Shown here piece after piece: positions 15,887 to 24,140 of a DNA stretch of 64,000 nucleotides; position 1 is the first letter of the stretch; each line of letters begins with the position of its first letter. A program made the position numbers and the translations under genes. A model generated the notes under the pieces. It searched no databases. It saw only the letters and a program-made list of their open reading frames with translations, and had not been told where the DNA came from. The DNA is from Halogranum amylolyticum (lineage in GTDB: Archaea > Halobacteriota > Halobacteria > Halobacteriales > Haloferacaceae): the NCBI RefSeq assembly GCF_900110465.1, contig NZ_FODV01000002.1, positions 372,001-436,000 of the forward strand, read 5' to 3'.

Positions 15887-18800
15887 CCGCGCTGACCTCC
15901 GCACCCTCGAGGTCGCCCAACTGGATACCCGTGACGGCGCTGACGTTGTCCTCCTGCATCGTCACGCCGATGGCGCGCTCGGACCGTTCGAGCAGTGCCG
16001 ACCGGTGGGAGACGACGACGAACTGCGCGTCGCCCGCGAGGTCGTCGACCATCTGGCCGACGCGTTCGGCGTTGACCGCGTCGAGGAACGCGTCGACCTC
16101 GTCGAGCGCGTAGAACGGTGCCGGGTTGTGCCGCTGGATGGCGAAGATGAACGCCAGCGCCGTCAGCGACTTCTCGCCGCCGGACATGGCGTCGAGTCGC
16201 TGGACCGGTTTGTCGCCGGGTTGGGCCTTCATCGTCAACCCGTCCTCGAACGGGTCCTCGGGGTTCTCGAGGACGAGTTCGCCCGTCCCGGCCGAGAGTC
16301 GCTCGAAGATGTCCTGGAAGTGGTCGTTGATGGCGTCGAACGCCGTCATGAACGTCTGTTTCTTCTGGGACTCGTAGGACTCGATGCGCTCTCGGATGCC
16401 GTCCCGCTCCTCGACGAGCGTGTCGCGACCCTCCTGGAGCGTCTCGAGGTCGTCTTCGACCTCGTCGTACTCGTCGATGGCGAGCATGTTGACCGGTTCG
16501 AGCGCCTCCATCTGCTCGGTGAGCCGCTCGATGGTCGACTGCACCTCGTCGTGGTCGGGGACGTTCTCAGGGTCGTAGTCGCCGACCTCGGTCTCGAGTT
16601 CGTCGATCTCCCACTCCAGCCGTTCGACGGCGCTCTCGAGACTGGAGAGTCGCGACTCGACGGTGGAGACCTTCTCCTTCTGCGCGTCGCGTTCGTCTTT
16701 GGCCTCGCGCAGTTCCTCCTTCAGCTCGCTGCGCTCCGCTTTGAGTTCCGCGAGTTCGTCTTCGAGGTCGGAGACCGCCTCGCGTTTCTCCTCGAGGACG
16801 GCCTCCTGCTCCTCGATCGCCGCCTCGTACTCCTCGATGTCCTCCTCGGCGGCCGCCTTGCGGTTCTGGGCGGACTCGACCGTGTCGTGGAGGTCGTCGA
16901 CGGCGTCCTCGGCGTACTGTTTCTCCAACTGGAGTTCGTTGAGTCGGCCGTCGAGGTCGTCCATCCGGTCTTCCAACTCGTCGACGTCGTCGCGGATCTC
17001 GTCGGCCTGCTGGGTGAGTTCCGGGATCTTCGAGTCCTTCAGCTCGGTCTCTAACTCCTCGACGTCGCTCTCGACGGCGGCGATGGTCTCGGCCTTCGCC
17101 GAGATCTGCTCGTCGAGCGACTGCATCTCGGCGTCGACGTCCTCGCGTTCGTCCTGTAGCTCCTCGAGGCGGTCTTCGAGCGACTCGATCTCCGCCTCCG
17201 CCTCCTCGACGTCCGACTCGACGCGGTCGATGTCGCTCTGGATCGAACGGACCTTCTCGGTGGCGTCGGCCTGTCGGTCGCGGACGTCGTCGATGCGTCC
17301 CTCGACGTCCTCTATCTCCGACTGCAGCGTCTGTCGACGATCTTCCAGATCCGAGATCTCCGTGGCGAGACGTTCGAGTTGGCCCTCGCCGGACTTCGAG
17401 AAGGAGTAGCGCGACCCGCCGCCGGAGCCGCCGGTCATCGCTCCGGAACGCTCGACGAGGTCGCCGTCGAGCGTCACCATCCGGTAGTCGCCCATCAGGT
17501 CGCGAGCGGTGTCCATATCCTCGACGACGAGCGTCGACCCGAGGACGTAAGAGAAGACGCTCGCGTACCGACCGTCGAAGTCGACGAGGTTGTACGCGAA
17601 GTCGACGACGCCCGGTCTGTTGGGTTTTCGCGGGAGACTCCGGTTGTCCATCTTCGTGATGGGGAGGAACGTCGCCCGACCCGCGTTGCGGCGCTTCAGG
17701 TAGTCGATACAGTTCGAGCCGACGCCGTCGTCGTCGACGACGACGTTCGCCAGTCGGCCGCCGGCGGCCGTCTCACAGGCGGTGGCGTACTCGCCTGGGA
17801 CGCTTCCCAGTTGGCCGACCGCGCCGTGGACGCCGCTCATCTCGGCGTTGATGATCGTCGTCACCGCACGCGGCCAGGAGTTGCCGCCGTCGTTCGAACG
17901 CGACTCCAACTCGGCGTACTGGCTCTGCTTTCGCCGGATCTTCTCTTCGACGTCGGAGAGTTCGTCTTTGATCTCCTTGCGCTCGTCGCGGAGGTCGTTG
18001 ACGACCCCCTGAACCTTCGATTTGTTCTTCTCGGCCTTGTCGAGTTCGCTGTGGAGCTCCGACAGTTTGGCCTTCAGTTCGGGGATTCGCTCGTGGGCGG
18101 CCTCGATCTCGTCGCGCGTCTCGCTGATCTCGTTGGAGCGACGACGCGCGTCGTCCAGCAGGCGGTCTTTCTCGCGCTGAAGGTCGTTCTTCTCGGTCTT
18201 CAGCTCCTCCAGCGTCTCTTTTCGGTCGGCGAGCTCGTCTTTGAGTTCGTCGAACTCGGTGTCGACGCTCTCGATCTCGGCTTGGACCTCGGCGAGTTCG
18301 ACCTGCTTCGACTGGACGTCGCTCTTGACGGAGGCCTTCTCGACTTTGACGGAGCGGATCTCGTCTTCGTACTCCTCGACCTGCTCCTCCTTGCGGTCGA
18401 TGCCGACGAACGCCTGTCGGCGCTCGCTCTCGGCCTCCTCGATGCGCTCCTCGGCCGTCTCTATCTTCCCCTCGAGACGGCTGATCTCGCCTTTGACCTC
18501 CTCGATCTCCGATTTGATGCGGAGCTGTTCGTCCTCGCCCTTCCGCTCGATCTCGCGGTTGAGCTCCTCCAGCTCGTCGTCGAGGCGGGTGACGCGACCC
18601 TGCTTCTCGTCGAGCACCGACTGCAGCTCGTCGAGCTCCGACTCCTTCGTCTCGAGTTTCGTCGTCGTCCGTTCGAGGTCGGCGCGTTTGTCTTCGAGTT
18701 CGGCGGCTTTGAGGTAGCCTTCGTACTCCTCTTTCTCCTCGCGGAGCGATTTGTACTCCAAGGCCGTCTCACGTTCGTCTCTCAGTTGGTCGAGCCGCTC

Positions 18801-19457
18801 TTCCTTCTCGGCGATGCGGAGGTCGGCCTCGCCGATGCGTTCCTCGACGGTCTCGAGTTCGCCGAAGGCGTCCTCTTTCTTCGCGTCGAACTCGGCGACG
18901 CCGGCGATCTCGTCGATGATGCCTCGCCGCTGGTAGGGCGTCATGTTGATGATCTCGGTGACGTCGCCCTGCATGACGACGTTGTACCCCTCGGGCGTGA
19001 CGCCGGCCTGCGCCAGCAGGTCCTGGATGTCCGAGAGGTTGACCGAGCGTTCGTTCAGATAGTAGTACGAGTAGTAGTTGTCCTCGGTCTCCTTCACTCG
19101 GCGCTTGATGGTGATCTCGTCGACGTCGCCGACGTTGTCCGTGCCGGCGGCGTTGACTACCTGTGACCGCTCGAGGGTCCGGTCGCCGTTGTCGAGGACG
19201 ACGGTGACGCTGGCCTCCTTCGTCCCGGGTGGCTCCTCGCCGTCGTCGTAGCCGGGGTTGTAGATGAGGTCGGTCAGTTTCTCTGCGCGAATCCCGCGGG
19301 TACGGGCGAGTCCGAGCGCGAAGAGGACCCCGTCGATGATGTTGGACTTCCCCGAACCGTTCGGTCCGGTGACCACCGTGAAGTCCTCGTAGAACGGGAT
19401 TCGGGTCTTCCGCCCGAAGCTCTTGAAGTCGTCGAGGACGAGCTCTTTGATATGCAT
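15879..19457 (-). CDS. smc: Chromosome segregation ATPase SMC
   Basis: A 1192-residue SMC protein that organises and segregates chromosomal DNA. Visible parts: N-terminal head with Walker A GPNGSGKS at residues 31-38; coiled coil to about residue 510; hinge (about 515-670) around AVGQLGSVPGEYATACETAA and GGSGGGS; second coiled coil; C-terminal head with signature LDAMSGGEKSLTALAFIF and Walker B FYALDEVDAFLD near residues 1090-1135. Length is normal for the family. It is the middle gene of a leftward operon: coiled-coil protein, smc, scpA. Confidence 0.97.
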   Translation of the reverse strand: MHIKELVLDDFKSFGRKTRIPFYEDFTVVTGPNGSGKSNIIDGVLFALGLARTRGIRAEKLTDLIYNPGYDDGEEPPGTKEASVTVVLDNGDRTLERSQVVNAAGTDNVGDVDEITIKRRVKETEDNYYSYYYLNERSVNLSDIQDLLAQAGVTPEGYNVVMQGDVTEIINMTPYQRRGIIDEIAGVAEFDAKKEDAFGELETVEERIGEADLRIAEKEERLDQLRDERETALEYKSLREEKEEYEGYLKAAELEDKRADLERTTTKLETKESELDELQSVLDEKQGRVTRLDDELEELNREIERKGEDEQLRIKSEIEEVKGEISRLEGKIETAEERIEEAESERRQAFVGIDRKEEQVEEYEDEIRSVKVEKASVKSDVQSKQVELAEVQAEIESVDTEFDELKDELADRKETLEELKTEKNDLQREKDRLLDDARRRSNEISETRDEIEAAHERIPELKAKLSELHSELDKAEKNKSKVQGVVNDLRDERKEIKDELSDVEEKIRRKQSQYAELESRSNDGGNSWPRAVTTIINAEMSGVHGAVGQLGSVPGEYATACETAAGGRLANVVVDDDGVGSNCIDYLKRRNAGRATFLPITKMDNRSLPRKPNRPGVVDFAYNLVDFDGRYASVFSYVLGSTLVVEDMDTARDLMGDYRMVTLDGDLVERSGAMTGGSGGGSRYSFSKSGEGQLERLATEISDLEDRRQTLQSEIEDVEGRIDDVRDRQADATEKVRSIQSDIDRVESDVEEAEAEIESLEDRLEELQDEREDVDAEMQSLDEQISAKAETIAAVESDVEELETELKDSKIPELTQQADEIRDDVDELEDRMDDLDGRLNELQLEKQYAEDAVDDLHDTVESAQNRKAAAEEDIEEYEAAIEEQEAVLEEKREAVSDLEDELAELKAERSELKEELREAKDERDAQKEKVSTVESRLSSLESAVERLEWEIDELETEVGDYDPENVPDHDEVQSTIERLTEQMEALEPVNMLAIDEYDEVEDDLETLQEGRDTLVEERDGIRERIESYESQKKQTFMTAFDAINDHFQDIFERLSAGTGELVLENPEDPFEDGLTMKAQPGDKPVQRLDAMSGGEKSLTALAFIFAIQRHNPAPFYALDEVDAFLDAVNAERVGQMVDDLAGDAQFVVVSHRSALLERSERAIGVTMQEDNVSAVTGIQLGDLEGAEVSADD

Positions 19458-19534
19458 GGGTTGTCTTCACGTTCCGACGTGAACGGCTCGATGAACGTCG
19501 TTCATCGGCGCTCGCGAGGGGAGAAGTCGCGAGC

Positions 19535-19795
19535 TTACGCGACGATGATGTCGCTTCCGCTGGACTCTTCCTCGTCGTCTCCTTCCTTGGCGTCGTCGGC
19601 TTTATCCTCTTCGACCTCTCCGTCGTCGGCCGTCTGTTCGAGCTGCTCGCGTCGACTCGGCGCGACGTCGACGCCGACCTCCTCTTCAAGCTGCCGAACG
19701 CGTTCTTTCGTCTCGACGAGCTCTTCGGTCAGCCCGTTGACTGCTGCCTGTAGCTCCTTCACCGTCGATTCGAGTTCCTCCACCCGGTTGCTCAT
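19535..19795 (-). CDS. Small coiled-coil protein preceding smc
   Basis: An 86-residue acidic protein with a clear N-terminal coiled coil of heptads (MSNRVEELESTVKELQAAVN through about residue 42, VRQLEEEVG), a short middle with SRREQLEQ, and a disordered Asp/Glu/Lys tail ending SGSDIIVA. It belongs to a haloarchaeal family of unknown function (DUF7518-type, from memory). It is the first gene of the operon with smc and scpA (77 nt to smc) and the shared promoter lies before it, so an accessory role in the SMC complex is plausible but untested. Confidence 0.75.
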   Translation of the reverse strand: MSNRVEELESTVKELQAAVNGLTEELVETKERVRQLEEEVGVDVAPSRREQLEQTADDGEVEEDKADDAKEGDDEEESSGSDIIVA

Positions 19796-19819
19796 GGACC
19801 TACTGGCTGTCGCCGGCCG

Positions 19820-19826
19820 TATAAAG
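19820..19826 (-). promoter_or_regulatory. Promoter of the coiled-coil/smc/scpA operon
   Basis: On the minus strand this reads CTTTATA, a strong TATA box centred about 28 nt before the ATG at 19795. No comparable element precedes scpA; the 77-nt gap before smc has no clear one either, so all three genes are probably one transcript. Confidence 0.6.
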
Positions 19827-19900
19827 GTACGTCAGACGTTAAGTAGGGATGTATGATACTTCGTCACACGACCGGCCACGGAGCGGCCTCTGCGGTCCGT

Positions 19901-20482
19901 TCACCCCGGTAACAGGTAGTTGACGGCTGCGACGACGAGTCCCGCAAGCCCCATCCGCGCACCGGCGACGTACCACCGCTGCCGGGAGATCGTACTCAGG
20001 TACGCGCCGAACGTGAACAGGACGGCGACGCCGACTGCGACGCCGACGACGGTCGCCTGCAGCATCGTCAGCCCCCGTCCCTCGAAGAGGAACGGGAGAA
20101 GCGGCAAGAGAACGCCGAAGATTGGTCCGAGACCGCTCATCACGGCGTGTACCGACCGAGCGCTGGCCTTCCGCCGCTGGACGGCCGTGTCGTCGAGGTC
20201 GGTCAACATCGCTCGCTCCAGTCGGAGGATCGCCGCCTGCGTCTCGGCGCGTTCGATCTCCCAGACGCTCCAGACGCCAGACGTGGCGAGGCCGACGGCG
20301 GCCCCGAGGCCGACGGCGACGACGGTCGCCCCGTCGGGGACGCCCGAGAGCAGCGACCCGACGACGACGCCGATGCTCGTCAGCGTCCCGTCGAACCCGT
20401 TAGAGATGAAGTAGCGCCGCGAGATCGACCGGACCTCCTCGTCCTGCAGGAGCGACCGAAACTGGGAGACGAGGCGACGCAT
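19901..20482 (-). CDS. VIT1/CCC1-family membrane transporter
   Basis: A 193-residue membrane protein of the VIT1/CCC1 family, whose eukaryotic members move Fe2+/Mn2+ into vacuoles. The N-terminal FISNGFDGTLTSIGVVVGSLLSG corresponds to the family's first helix with its conserved metal-path Asp and Gly; three to four further helices follow, separated by a charged, cytoplasmic helical segment (WEIERAETQAAILRLERAML, about 73-92) that in relatives carries the metal-binding Glu residues. The gene starts 7 nt after the DUF211 gene ends, same strand, forming a tight pair. Export of divalent metal is inferred only. Confidence 0.78.
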   Translation of the reverse strand: MRRLVSQFRSLLQDEEVRSISRRYFISNGFDGTLTSIGVVVGSLLSGVPDGATVVAVGLGAAVGLATSGVWSVWEIERAETQAAILRLERAMLTDLDDTAVQRRKASARSVHAVMSGLGPIFGVLLPLLPFLFEGRGLTMLQATVVGVAVGVAVLFTFGAYLSTISRQRWYVAGARMGLAGLVVAAVNYLLPG

Positions 20483-20489
20483 CGGCGCG

Positions 20490-20777
20490 TCAGTCCTGCG
20501 GTGTCGCGCTCTCTTCGACGACGACGTCCCCGCAGACGACCTGGTCGACGGAGTGGACCGTCGCGCCGATCTCCTCGATGGTGCCGAAGACGGCAGTCTC
20601 GTCGACGTCGTCGCCCGCGATGGTGAGCTTCAGGTTCTGGACCTCGCGGTCGGTCTCGACGAGCGCCGCGTTCACGCCCGAGACGCCGTCGCAGGCGGCC
20701 ACGTGGCGAGTGAGCGTGACGATGTCGGGGTCGTGGGGTTTCAGGAGGTCGACGACGAGTCGCCTGACGGGTTCCAT
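20490..20777 (-). CDS. DUF211-family protein
   Basis: A 95-residue protein of the archaeal DUF211 family, a small ferredoxin-like (ACT-like) alpha/beta fold: VRRLVVDLLKPHDPDIVTLT, then VSGVNAALVETDREVQNLKLTI and a second beta-alpha-beta unit ending HSVDQVVCGDVVVEE. Family structures form ring oligomers; function is unknown. The gene lies 7 nt upstream of the VIT1-like transporter. The longer open frame to 21794 is antisense to gatB and rejected. The association suggests that DUF211 regulates or partners the transporter. Confidence 0.85.
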   Translation of the reverse strand: MEPVRRLVVDLLKPHDPDIVTLTRHVAACDGVSGVNAALVETDREVQNLKLTIAGDDVDETAVFGTIEEIGATVHSVDQVVCGDVVVEESATPQD

Positions 20778-20850
20778 GGGGGGAACGTGGACAGACGGGA
20801 GCAAAAGGATACGGGACTGTTCTCCTGGGCGGACCGCAGTCCCGTTAGCC

Positions 20851-20856
20851 TTTAGC
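20851..20856 (+). promoter_or_regulatory. TATA-like box of gatB
   Basis: TTTAGC about 27 nt before the gatB ATG at 20880; implies a leaderless transcript. Confidence 0.45.
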
Positions 20857-20879
20857 CATCGGCACGCAAACCCCGGACA

Positions 20880-22370
20880 ATGACTGCTCAGGCGCTCGAA
20901 CAGCGAGACCTCGCCTCCGTCATCGGGCTGGAAGTCCACGTCCAACTCGAGACGGCGACGAAGATCTTCTGCGGTTGTTCCACCGCGGCGGTGGCCGACG
21001 AAGAGCCCAACAGCCGGACCTGTCCCGTCTGTCTCGGCCTCCCCGGTGCGCTGCCCGTACTCAACGAAGGAGCCGTCGAGGCGGCCGTCAAGATCGGCAA
21101 GGCGCTCGACGCCGACATCCCCGAGGAGACGACGTTCCACCGGAAGAACTACTACTACCCCGACCTGCCGAAGAACTTCCAGATCACCCAGTACGACGCC
21201 CCTATCTGTCAGGACGGCCGACTGGCGGTCGACATCCGAGACGAGCGGCGCGTCATCGACGTCCGGCGCGCCCACCTCGAAGAGGACCCCGGCAGCCTCC
21301 AGCATAAGGGTGGCAGCATCGACACCGCCGACTACACGCTCGTCAACTACAACCGCGCGGGGACGCCGCTGATGGAGATCGTCACCGAACCCGACTTCCG
21401 GAGCCCCAAAGAGGTCCGGAACTTCCTCGCGAAACTCGAAGAGGTGCTCGAATATCTCGGCGTCTTCGACTCTACCCGTGACGGGTCGCTCCGTATCGAC
21501 GCCAACATCTCGATGGTGCCGGCCGACGAGGTCGACGACAACGGCGACGTCGCCGTCGAGACGCTCGAATCGGCGAACCGGACCGAAGTCAAGAACATCT
21601 CCAGTCACAAAGGTGCGGAGAAGGCGCTGGCCTACGAGGTCACCCGCCAGAAGAACGCCATCCAGCGCGGTCGCGCCGTCGAACAGGAGACGCGCCACTG
21701 GGACGAGTCTCGTGGCATCACCGTCTCGATGCGCTCCAAGGAGGAGGAGAAGGACTACCGCTACTTCCGCGAGGCCGACCTGCCGCCGCTGCAAGTTTCA
21801 GACTGGAAAGAGCAGATCCCGATCCCGGAACTCCCCGACGCCCGCCGCGAGCGGTTCCGCGAGGAGTACGACCTCGATGAGGAGTCCGCCTCGAAGCTTA
21901 CGTCGACGAAGGAGGTCGCGGACTTCTACGAGGACGTCGCCGAGTCGTTCGACCCCGATCTGGCGGCGACGTGGGTCGCCGACAACCTGCTCGGCGAACT
22001 CAACTACCGCGACATGGAGATCACCGACGTCACCGACCGACTCGACGAGTTCAAGCGCCTCGTCGAACTCGTCGACGCCGACGACATCACGACGAAGAAC
22101 GCCGAGGAGGTCGTCCTCCGGCAGATGCTCGACGAGGGCGTCGACCCCGACACCGTCATCGACGAAGAAGGATTAGGAAAGGCCGACGACGACGAGATCG
22201 GCGGCTTCGTCGACGAGGCCATCGAGGAGAACCCCGACGCCATCGACGACTACCACGCCGGCGAGGGCGGCGCGCTCAACTTCCTCGTCGGACAGGTGAT
22301 GCAGAAGTCCCGCGGCTCGGCCGATCCGGGGACGGTCAACGAACTGCTCCGCGAGCGACTGGACGAGTAA
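20880..22370 (+). CDS. gatB: Asp/Glu-tRNA(Asn/Gln) amidotransferase subunit B
   Basis: The kinase/transamidation subunit of GatCAB, which converts Asp-tRNA(Asn) to Asn-tRNA(Asn) (and in bacteria Glu-tRNA(Gln) to Gln-tRNA(Gln)). The 496-residue protein has the signature IGLEVHVQLETATKIFCGC near residue 14, the zinc/catalytic region with CPVCLGLPGALPVLN, the HRKNYYYPDLPKNFQITQYD block, and the C-terminal YqeY-like tail ending NELLRERLDE. Length is normal. gatA and gatC are not adjacent. With the aspS gene at 30.9 kb it supplies the indirect asparagine route. Confidence 0.96.
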   Translation: MTAQALEQRDLASVIGLEVHVQLETATKIFCGCSTAAVADEEPNSRTCPVCLGLPGALPVLNEGAVEAAVKIGKALDADIPEETTFHRKNYYYPDLPKNFQITQYDAPICQDGRLAVDIRDERRVIDVRRAHLEEDPGSLQHKGGSIDTADYTLVNYNRAGTPLMEIVTEPDFRSPKEVRNFLAKLEEVLEYLGVFDSTRDGSLRIDANISMVPADEVDDNGDVAVETLESANRTEVKNISSHKGAEKALAYEVTRQKNAIQRGRAVEQETRHWDESRGITVSMRSKEEEKDYRYFREADLPPLQVSDWKEQIPIPELPDARRERFREEYDLDEESASKLTSTKEVADFYEDVAESFDPDLAATWVADNLLGELNYRDMEITDVTDRLDEFKRLVELVDADDITTKNAEEVVLRQMLDEGVDPDTVIDEEGLGKADDDEIGGFVDEAIEENPDAIDDYHAGEGGALNFLVGQVMQKSRGSADPGTVNELLRERLDE

Positions 22371-22397
22371 CGCCCACTCGGCCGCCTGCTCAGACGA

Positions 22398-22586
22398 CTA
22401 CTGGTTCGTCTCTGACTCGTAGTGCGGCCACTGCTCGATGGCGACGAACTCCTCGCCGTCGCATCCTGAGCACACGTCGGGTGCTTCGTAGCTGTGACCA
22501 GTCTCTGTCTTCACGGGTGAGCCGGCATAGGCTGACTGACAGCTCGCACAGACGAACAGTTCGACGCGTTCGGGGATGTGAGACAT
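22398..22586 (-). CDS. Small haloarchaeal zinc-ribbon-like protein
   Basis: An uncharacterised small protein with two CxxC pairs, FVCASCQSAYAG and APDVCSGCDGEEF, spaced as in a zinc ribbon, and an acidic tail. The function is unknown; such proteins may bind nucleic acid or partner proteins. The start is uncertain: MSHIPERVELF (62 residues, taken here) begins just before the first zinc pair, but ATGs at 22616 and 22643 would give up to 81 residues with a less conserved-looking N terminus. It is convergent with gatB, 27 nt apart, and divergent from the next membrane protein gene. Confidence 0.6.
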   Translation of the reverse strand: MSHIPERVELFVCASCQSAYAGSPVKTETGHSYEAPDVCSGCDGEEFVAIEQWPHYESETNQ

Positions 22587-22698
22587 GTGTTGACATACGT
22601 CGAGCGCGTGCTTCATTGTTGGCGTGTCGTCGCGAGCGGCCATTCACGAACGCGACACGTTTTTCGGGTCACTGTTCGACTCCAGTCACGTGTCTACG

Positions 22699-22974
22699 AT
22701 GTCCGAGAACGAGTCTCCGCTCCCGCTGTTTCTCGCCTTCGCGTTCGTCCTCCTCCTCGCCGCCGTCGTCGCCTTCACACAGGGTGACACGGCGGTCTTC
22801 GAACACGTGTCGGGAACCGACCTCGTCGTCCTCGTGCTCTGTTTCCTCGCCGGCGTGCTCGTCGTCGTGACGTGGATGGTCCACGCGCTTCGACAGTGGT
22901 TCGAGGAGACGATGGACCGTCGTGTCGCCGCTCGGTTGGAGGACGAGGGGTCGTCTGTTCCCGAAGACGGCTAA
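22699..22974 (+). CDS. Small two-helix membrane protein
   Basis: A 91-residue protein with two hydrophobic segments (PLPLFLAFAFVLLLAAVVAF, about 8-27, and LVVLVLCFLAGVLVVVTWMV, about 42-61) separated by a short acidic loop, and a charged C-terminal tail (FEETMDRRVAARLEDEGSS). No family recognised. The ATG at 22699 is preferred over 22624 because the extra codons are not hydrophobic or acidic and overlap the divergent gene's promoter area. Function unknown. Confidence 0.55.
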   Translation: MSENESPLPLFLAFAFVLLLAAVVAFTQGDTAVFEHVSGTDLVVLVLCFLAGVLVVVTWMVHALRQWFEETMDRRVAARLEDEGSSVPEDG

Positions 22975-23016
22975 CGGGACCCGACACGAGCGAGCACGTC
23001 GACGTCCACCGTCCCG

Positions 23017-23949
23017 TCACTCGTCGTTCGGGTCGGGGTCGTAGCCCGGCCCGACGCAGACCGAGAGCGTCTTCGGCCGGTCGTGTAACACCAGTCGGTC
23101 GTGCCGACTCGGTTCGCCGTCGATACTGAAGTTGATGGGGTCGTCGTCGAGCGCGTCAAACGTGACCTGACTCGCCTGGAAGCGGTGGACGTGCTCCGTC
23201 TCTTGGCCAAACACGCGATGGGCGGCGGCCTCCGCGACCGCGCGACTCGGCGGCATCTGTTCGATGACGACCACCTCGAGCAGACCGTCTTCGACGTTCG
23301 CTTGTCCCCCCTCTCTCGCGAACCGACGGACGTTGCCGACGAGCGCACCCAGCACCTCCCCCTCCCACGTCCGTTCCTCGCCGTTCGAGACGGCCGTGAA
23401 GTCGATGTGGAGGCCGTCGAAGTCCGTCGCCTCCTGGACGCCGGTGATGGCGAACGCCAGCGACCCGAACCGCTCTTTCAACTCGCTGGACGTCGAGATG
23501 CTCGCCTCCGCGGTCAACCCGGCGACACAGGAGATGAGAAACGGGGTGTCGTCGGCGACGCCGAGATCGACTCGCCGCCGCTCACCCACGTCGAGTATGC
23601 CGAACGCCTGCTCGACGTCGGTGATTCCGACGTTCGTCGCGAACAGGTTCTCAGTGCCCGTCGGGACGACGCCGACCGTCACGTCGTCGAGACCGTCGGC
23701 GGCGACGAGGCCGCGGACGACCTCGTTGAGCGTCCCGTCGCCGCCGGCGACGCCGAGGACATCGACGTCGTGGTCGGCAGCCATCGCCGCGAGTTCGACC
23801 GCGTGTCCCTCCGCCTCCGTCTCCTCGACGCGGTAGCCTCGCTCGGCGGCGAGCGAACGGACGCGGTCGACGTGGTCGGCGGTCCCACTCGTCGGGTTGA
23901 GGACGAGCCAGCGGTCGTGCACGTACAGAGTGGCGTCCGCCGAGGTCAT
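23017..23949 (-). CDS. Diacylglycerol kinase-family lipid kinase
   Basis: A 310-residue kinase of the DAGK/YegS/sphingosine kinase fold. NPTSG at 18-22 and GGDGT at 69-73 (nucleotide-binding loop) are both intact, and the C-terminal half has the DGLLEVVVIEQ and FSIDGEP strands of the beta-sandwich domain. Archaeal members are presumed to phosphorylate isoprenoid lipids or act in phospholipid turnover, but substrates are not known; the AcoX protein at 40.9 kb shares only the GGDGT motif. The ATG at 23949 is used; the extension to 24003 is poor haloarchaeal protein. Confidence 0.85.
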   Translation of the reverse strand: MTSADATLYVHDRWLVLNPTSGTADHVDRVRSLAAERGYRVEETEAEGHAVELAAMAADHDVDVLGVAGGDGTLNEVVRGLVAADGLDDVTVGVVPTGTENLFATNVGITDVEQAFGILDVGERRRVDLGVADDTPFLISCVAGLTAEASISTSSELKERFGSLAFAITGVQEATDFDGLHIDFTAVSNGEERTWEGEVLGALVGNVRRFAREGGQANVEDGLLEVVVIEQMPPSRAVAEAAAHRVFGQETEHVHRFQASQVTFDALDDDPINFSIDGEPSRHDRLVLHDRPKTLSVCVGPGYDPDPNDE

Positions 23950-24109
23950 TGATGTACCGGCCGCCGCAGGGGACACGGGACGACACACACGGCGGGACGA
24001 CATCTACGACACCTGTTGCACCCGCACACGTCCGTACGCATAATGCACGCTCGCTCGCGCACGTTGAGTCGACGCTGTCTTGCGGTTTTCTCGTCCGAGG
24101 CACGAAAGA

Positions 24110-24115
24110 TTTAGG
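24110..24115 (+). promoter_or_regulatory. TATA-like box of topA
   Basis: TTTAGG about 28 nt before the topA ATG at 24141; it fixes this start over the upstream extension of the frame. Confidence 0.5.
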
Positions 24116-24140
24116 CCGTCGCTTCGCCTATCGCTGGCCA

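Noticed and set aside
17379..19166. 595-codon plus-strand ORF opposite smc (also 15690-17054)
   Set aside because: Antisense shadows of the SMC coiled coil, Leu/Val/Asp-rich repetitive translation without family likeness.
20778..21794. N-terminal extension of the DUF211 frame
   Set aside because: Lies antisense to gatB; DUF211 proteins are about 95 residues and start at 20777.
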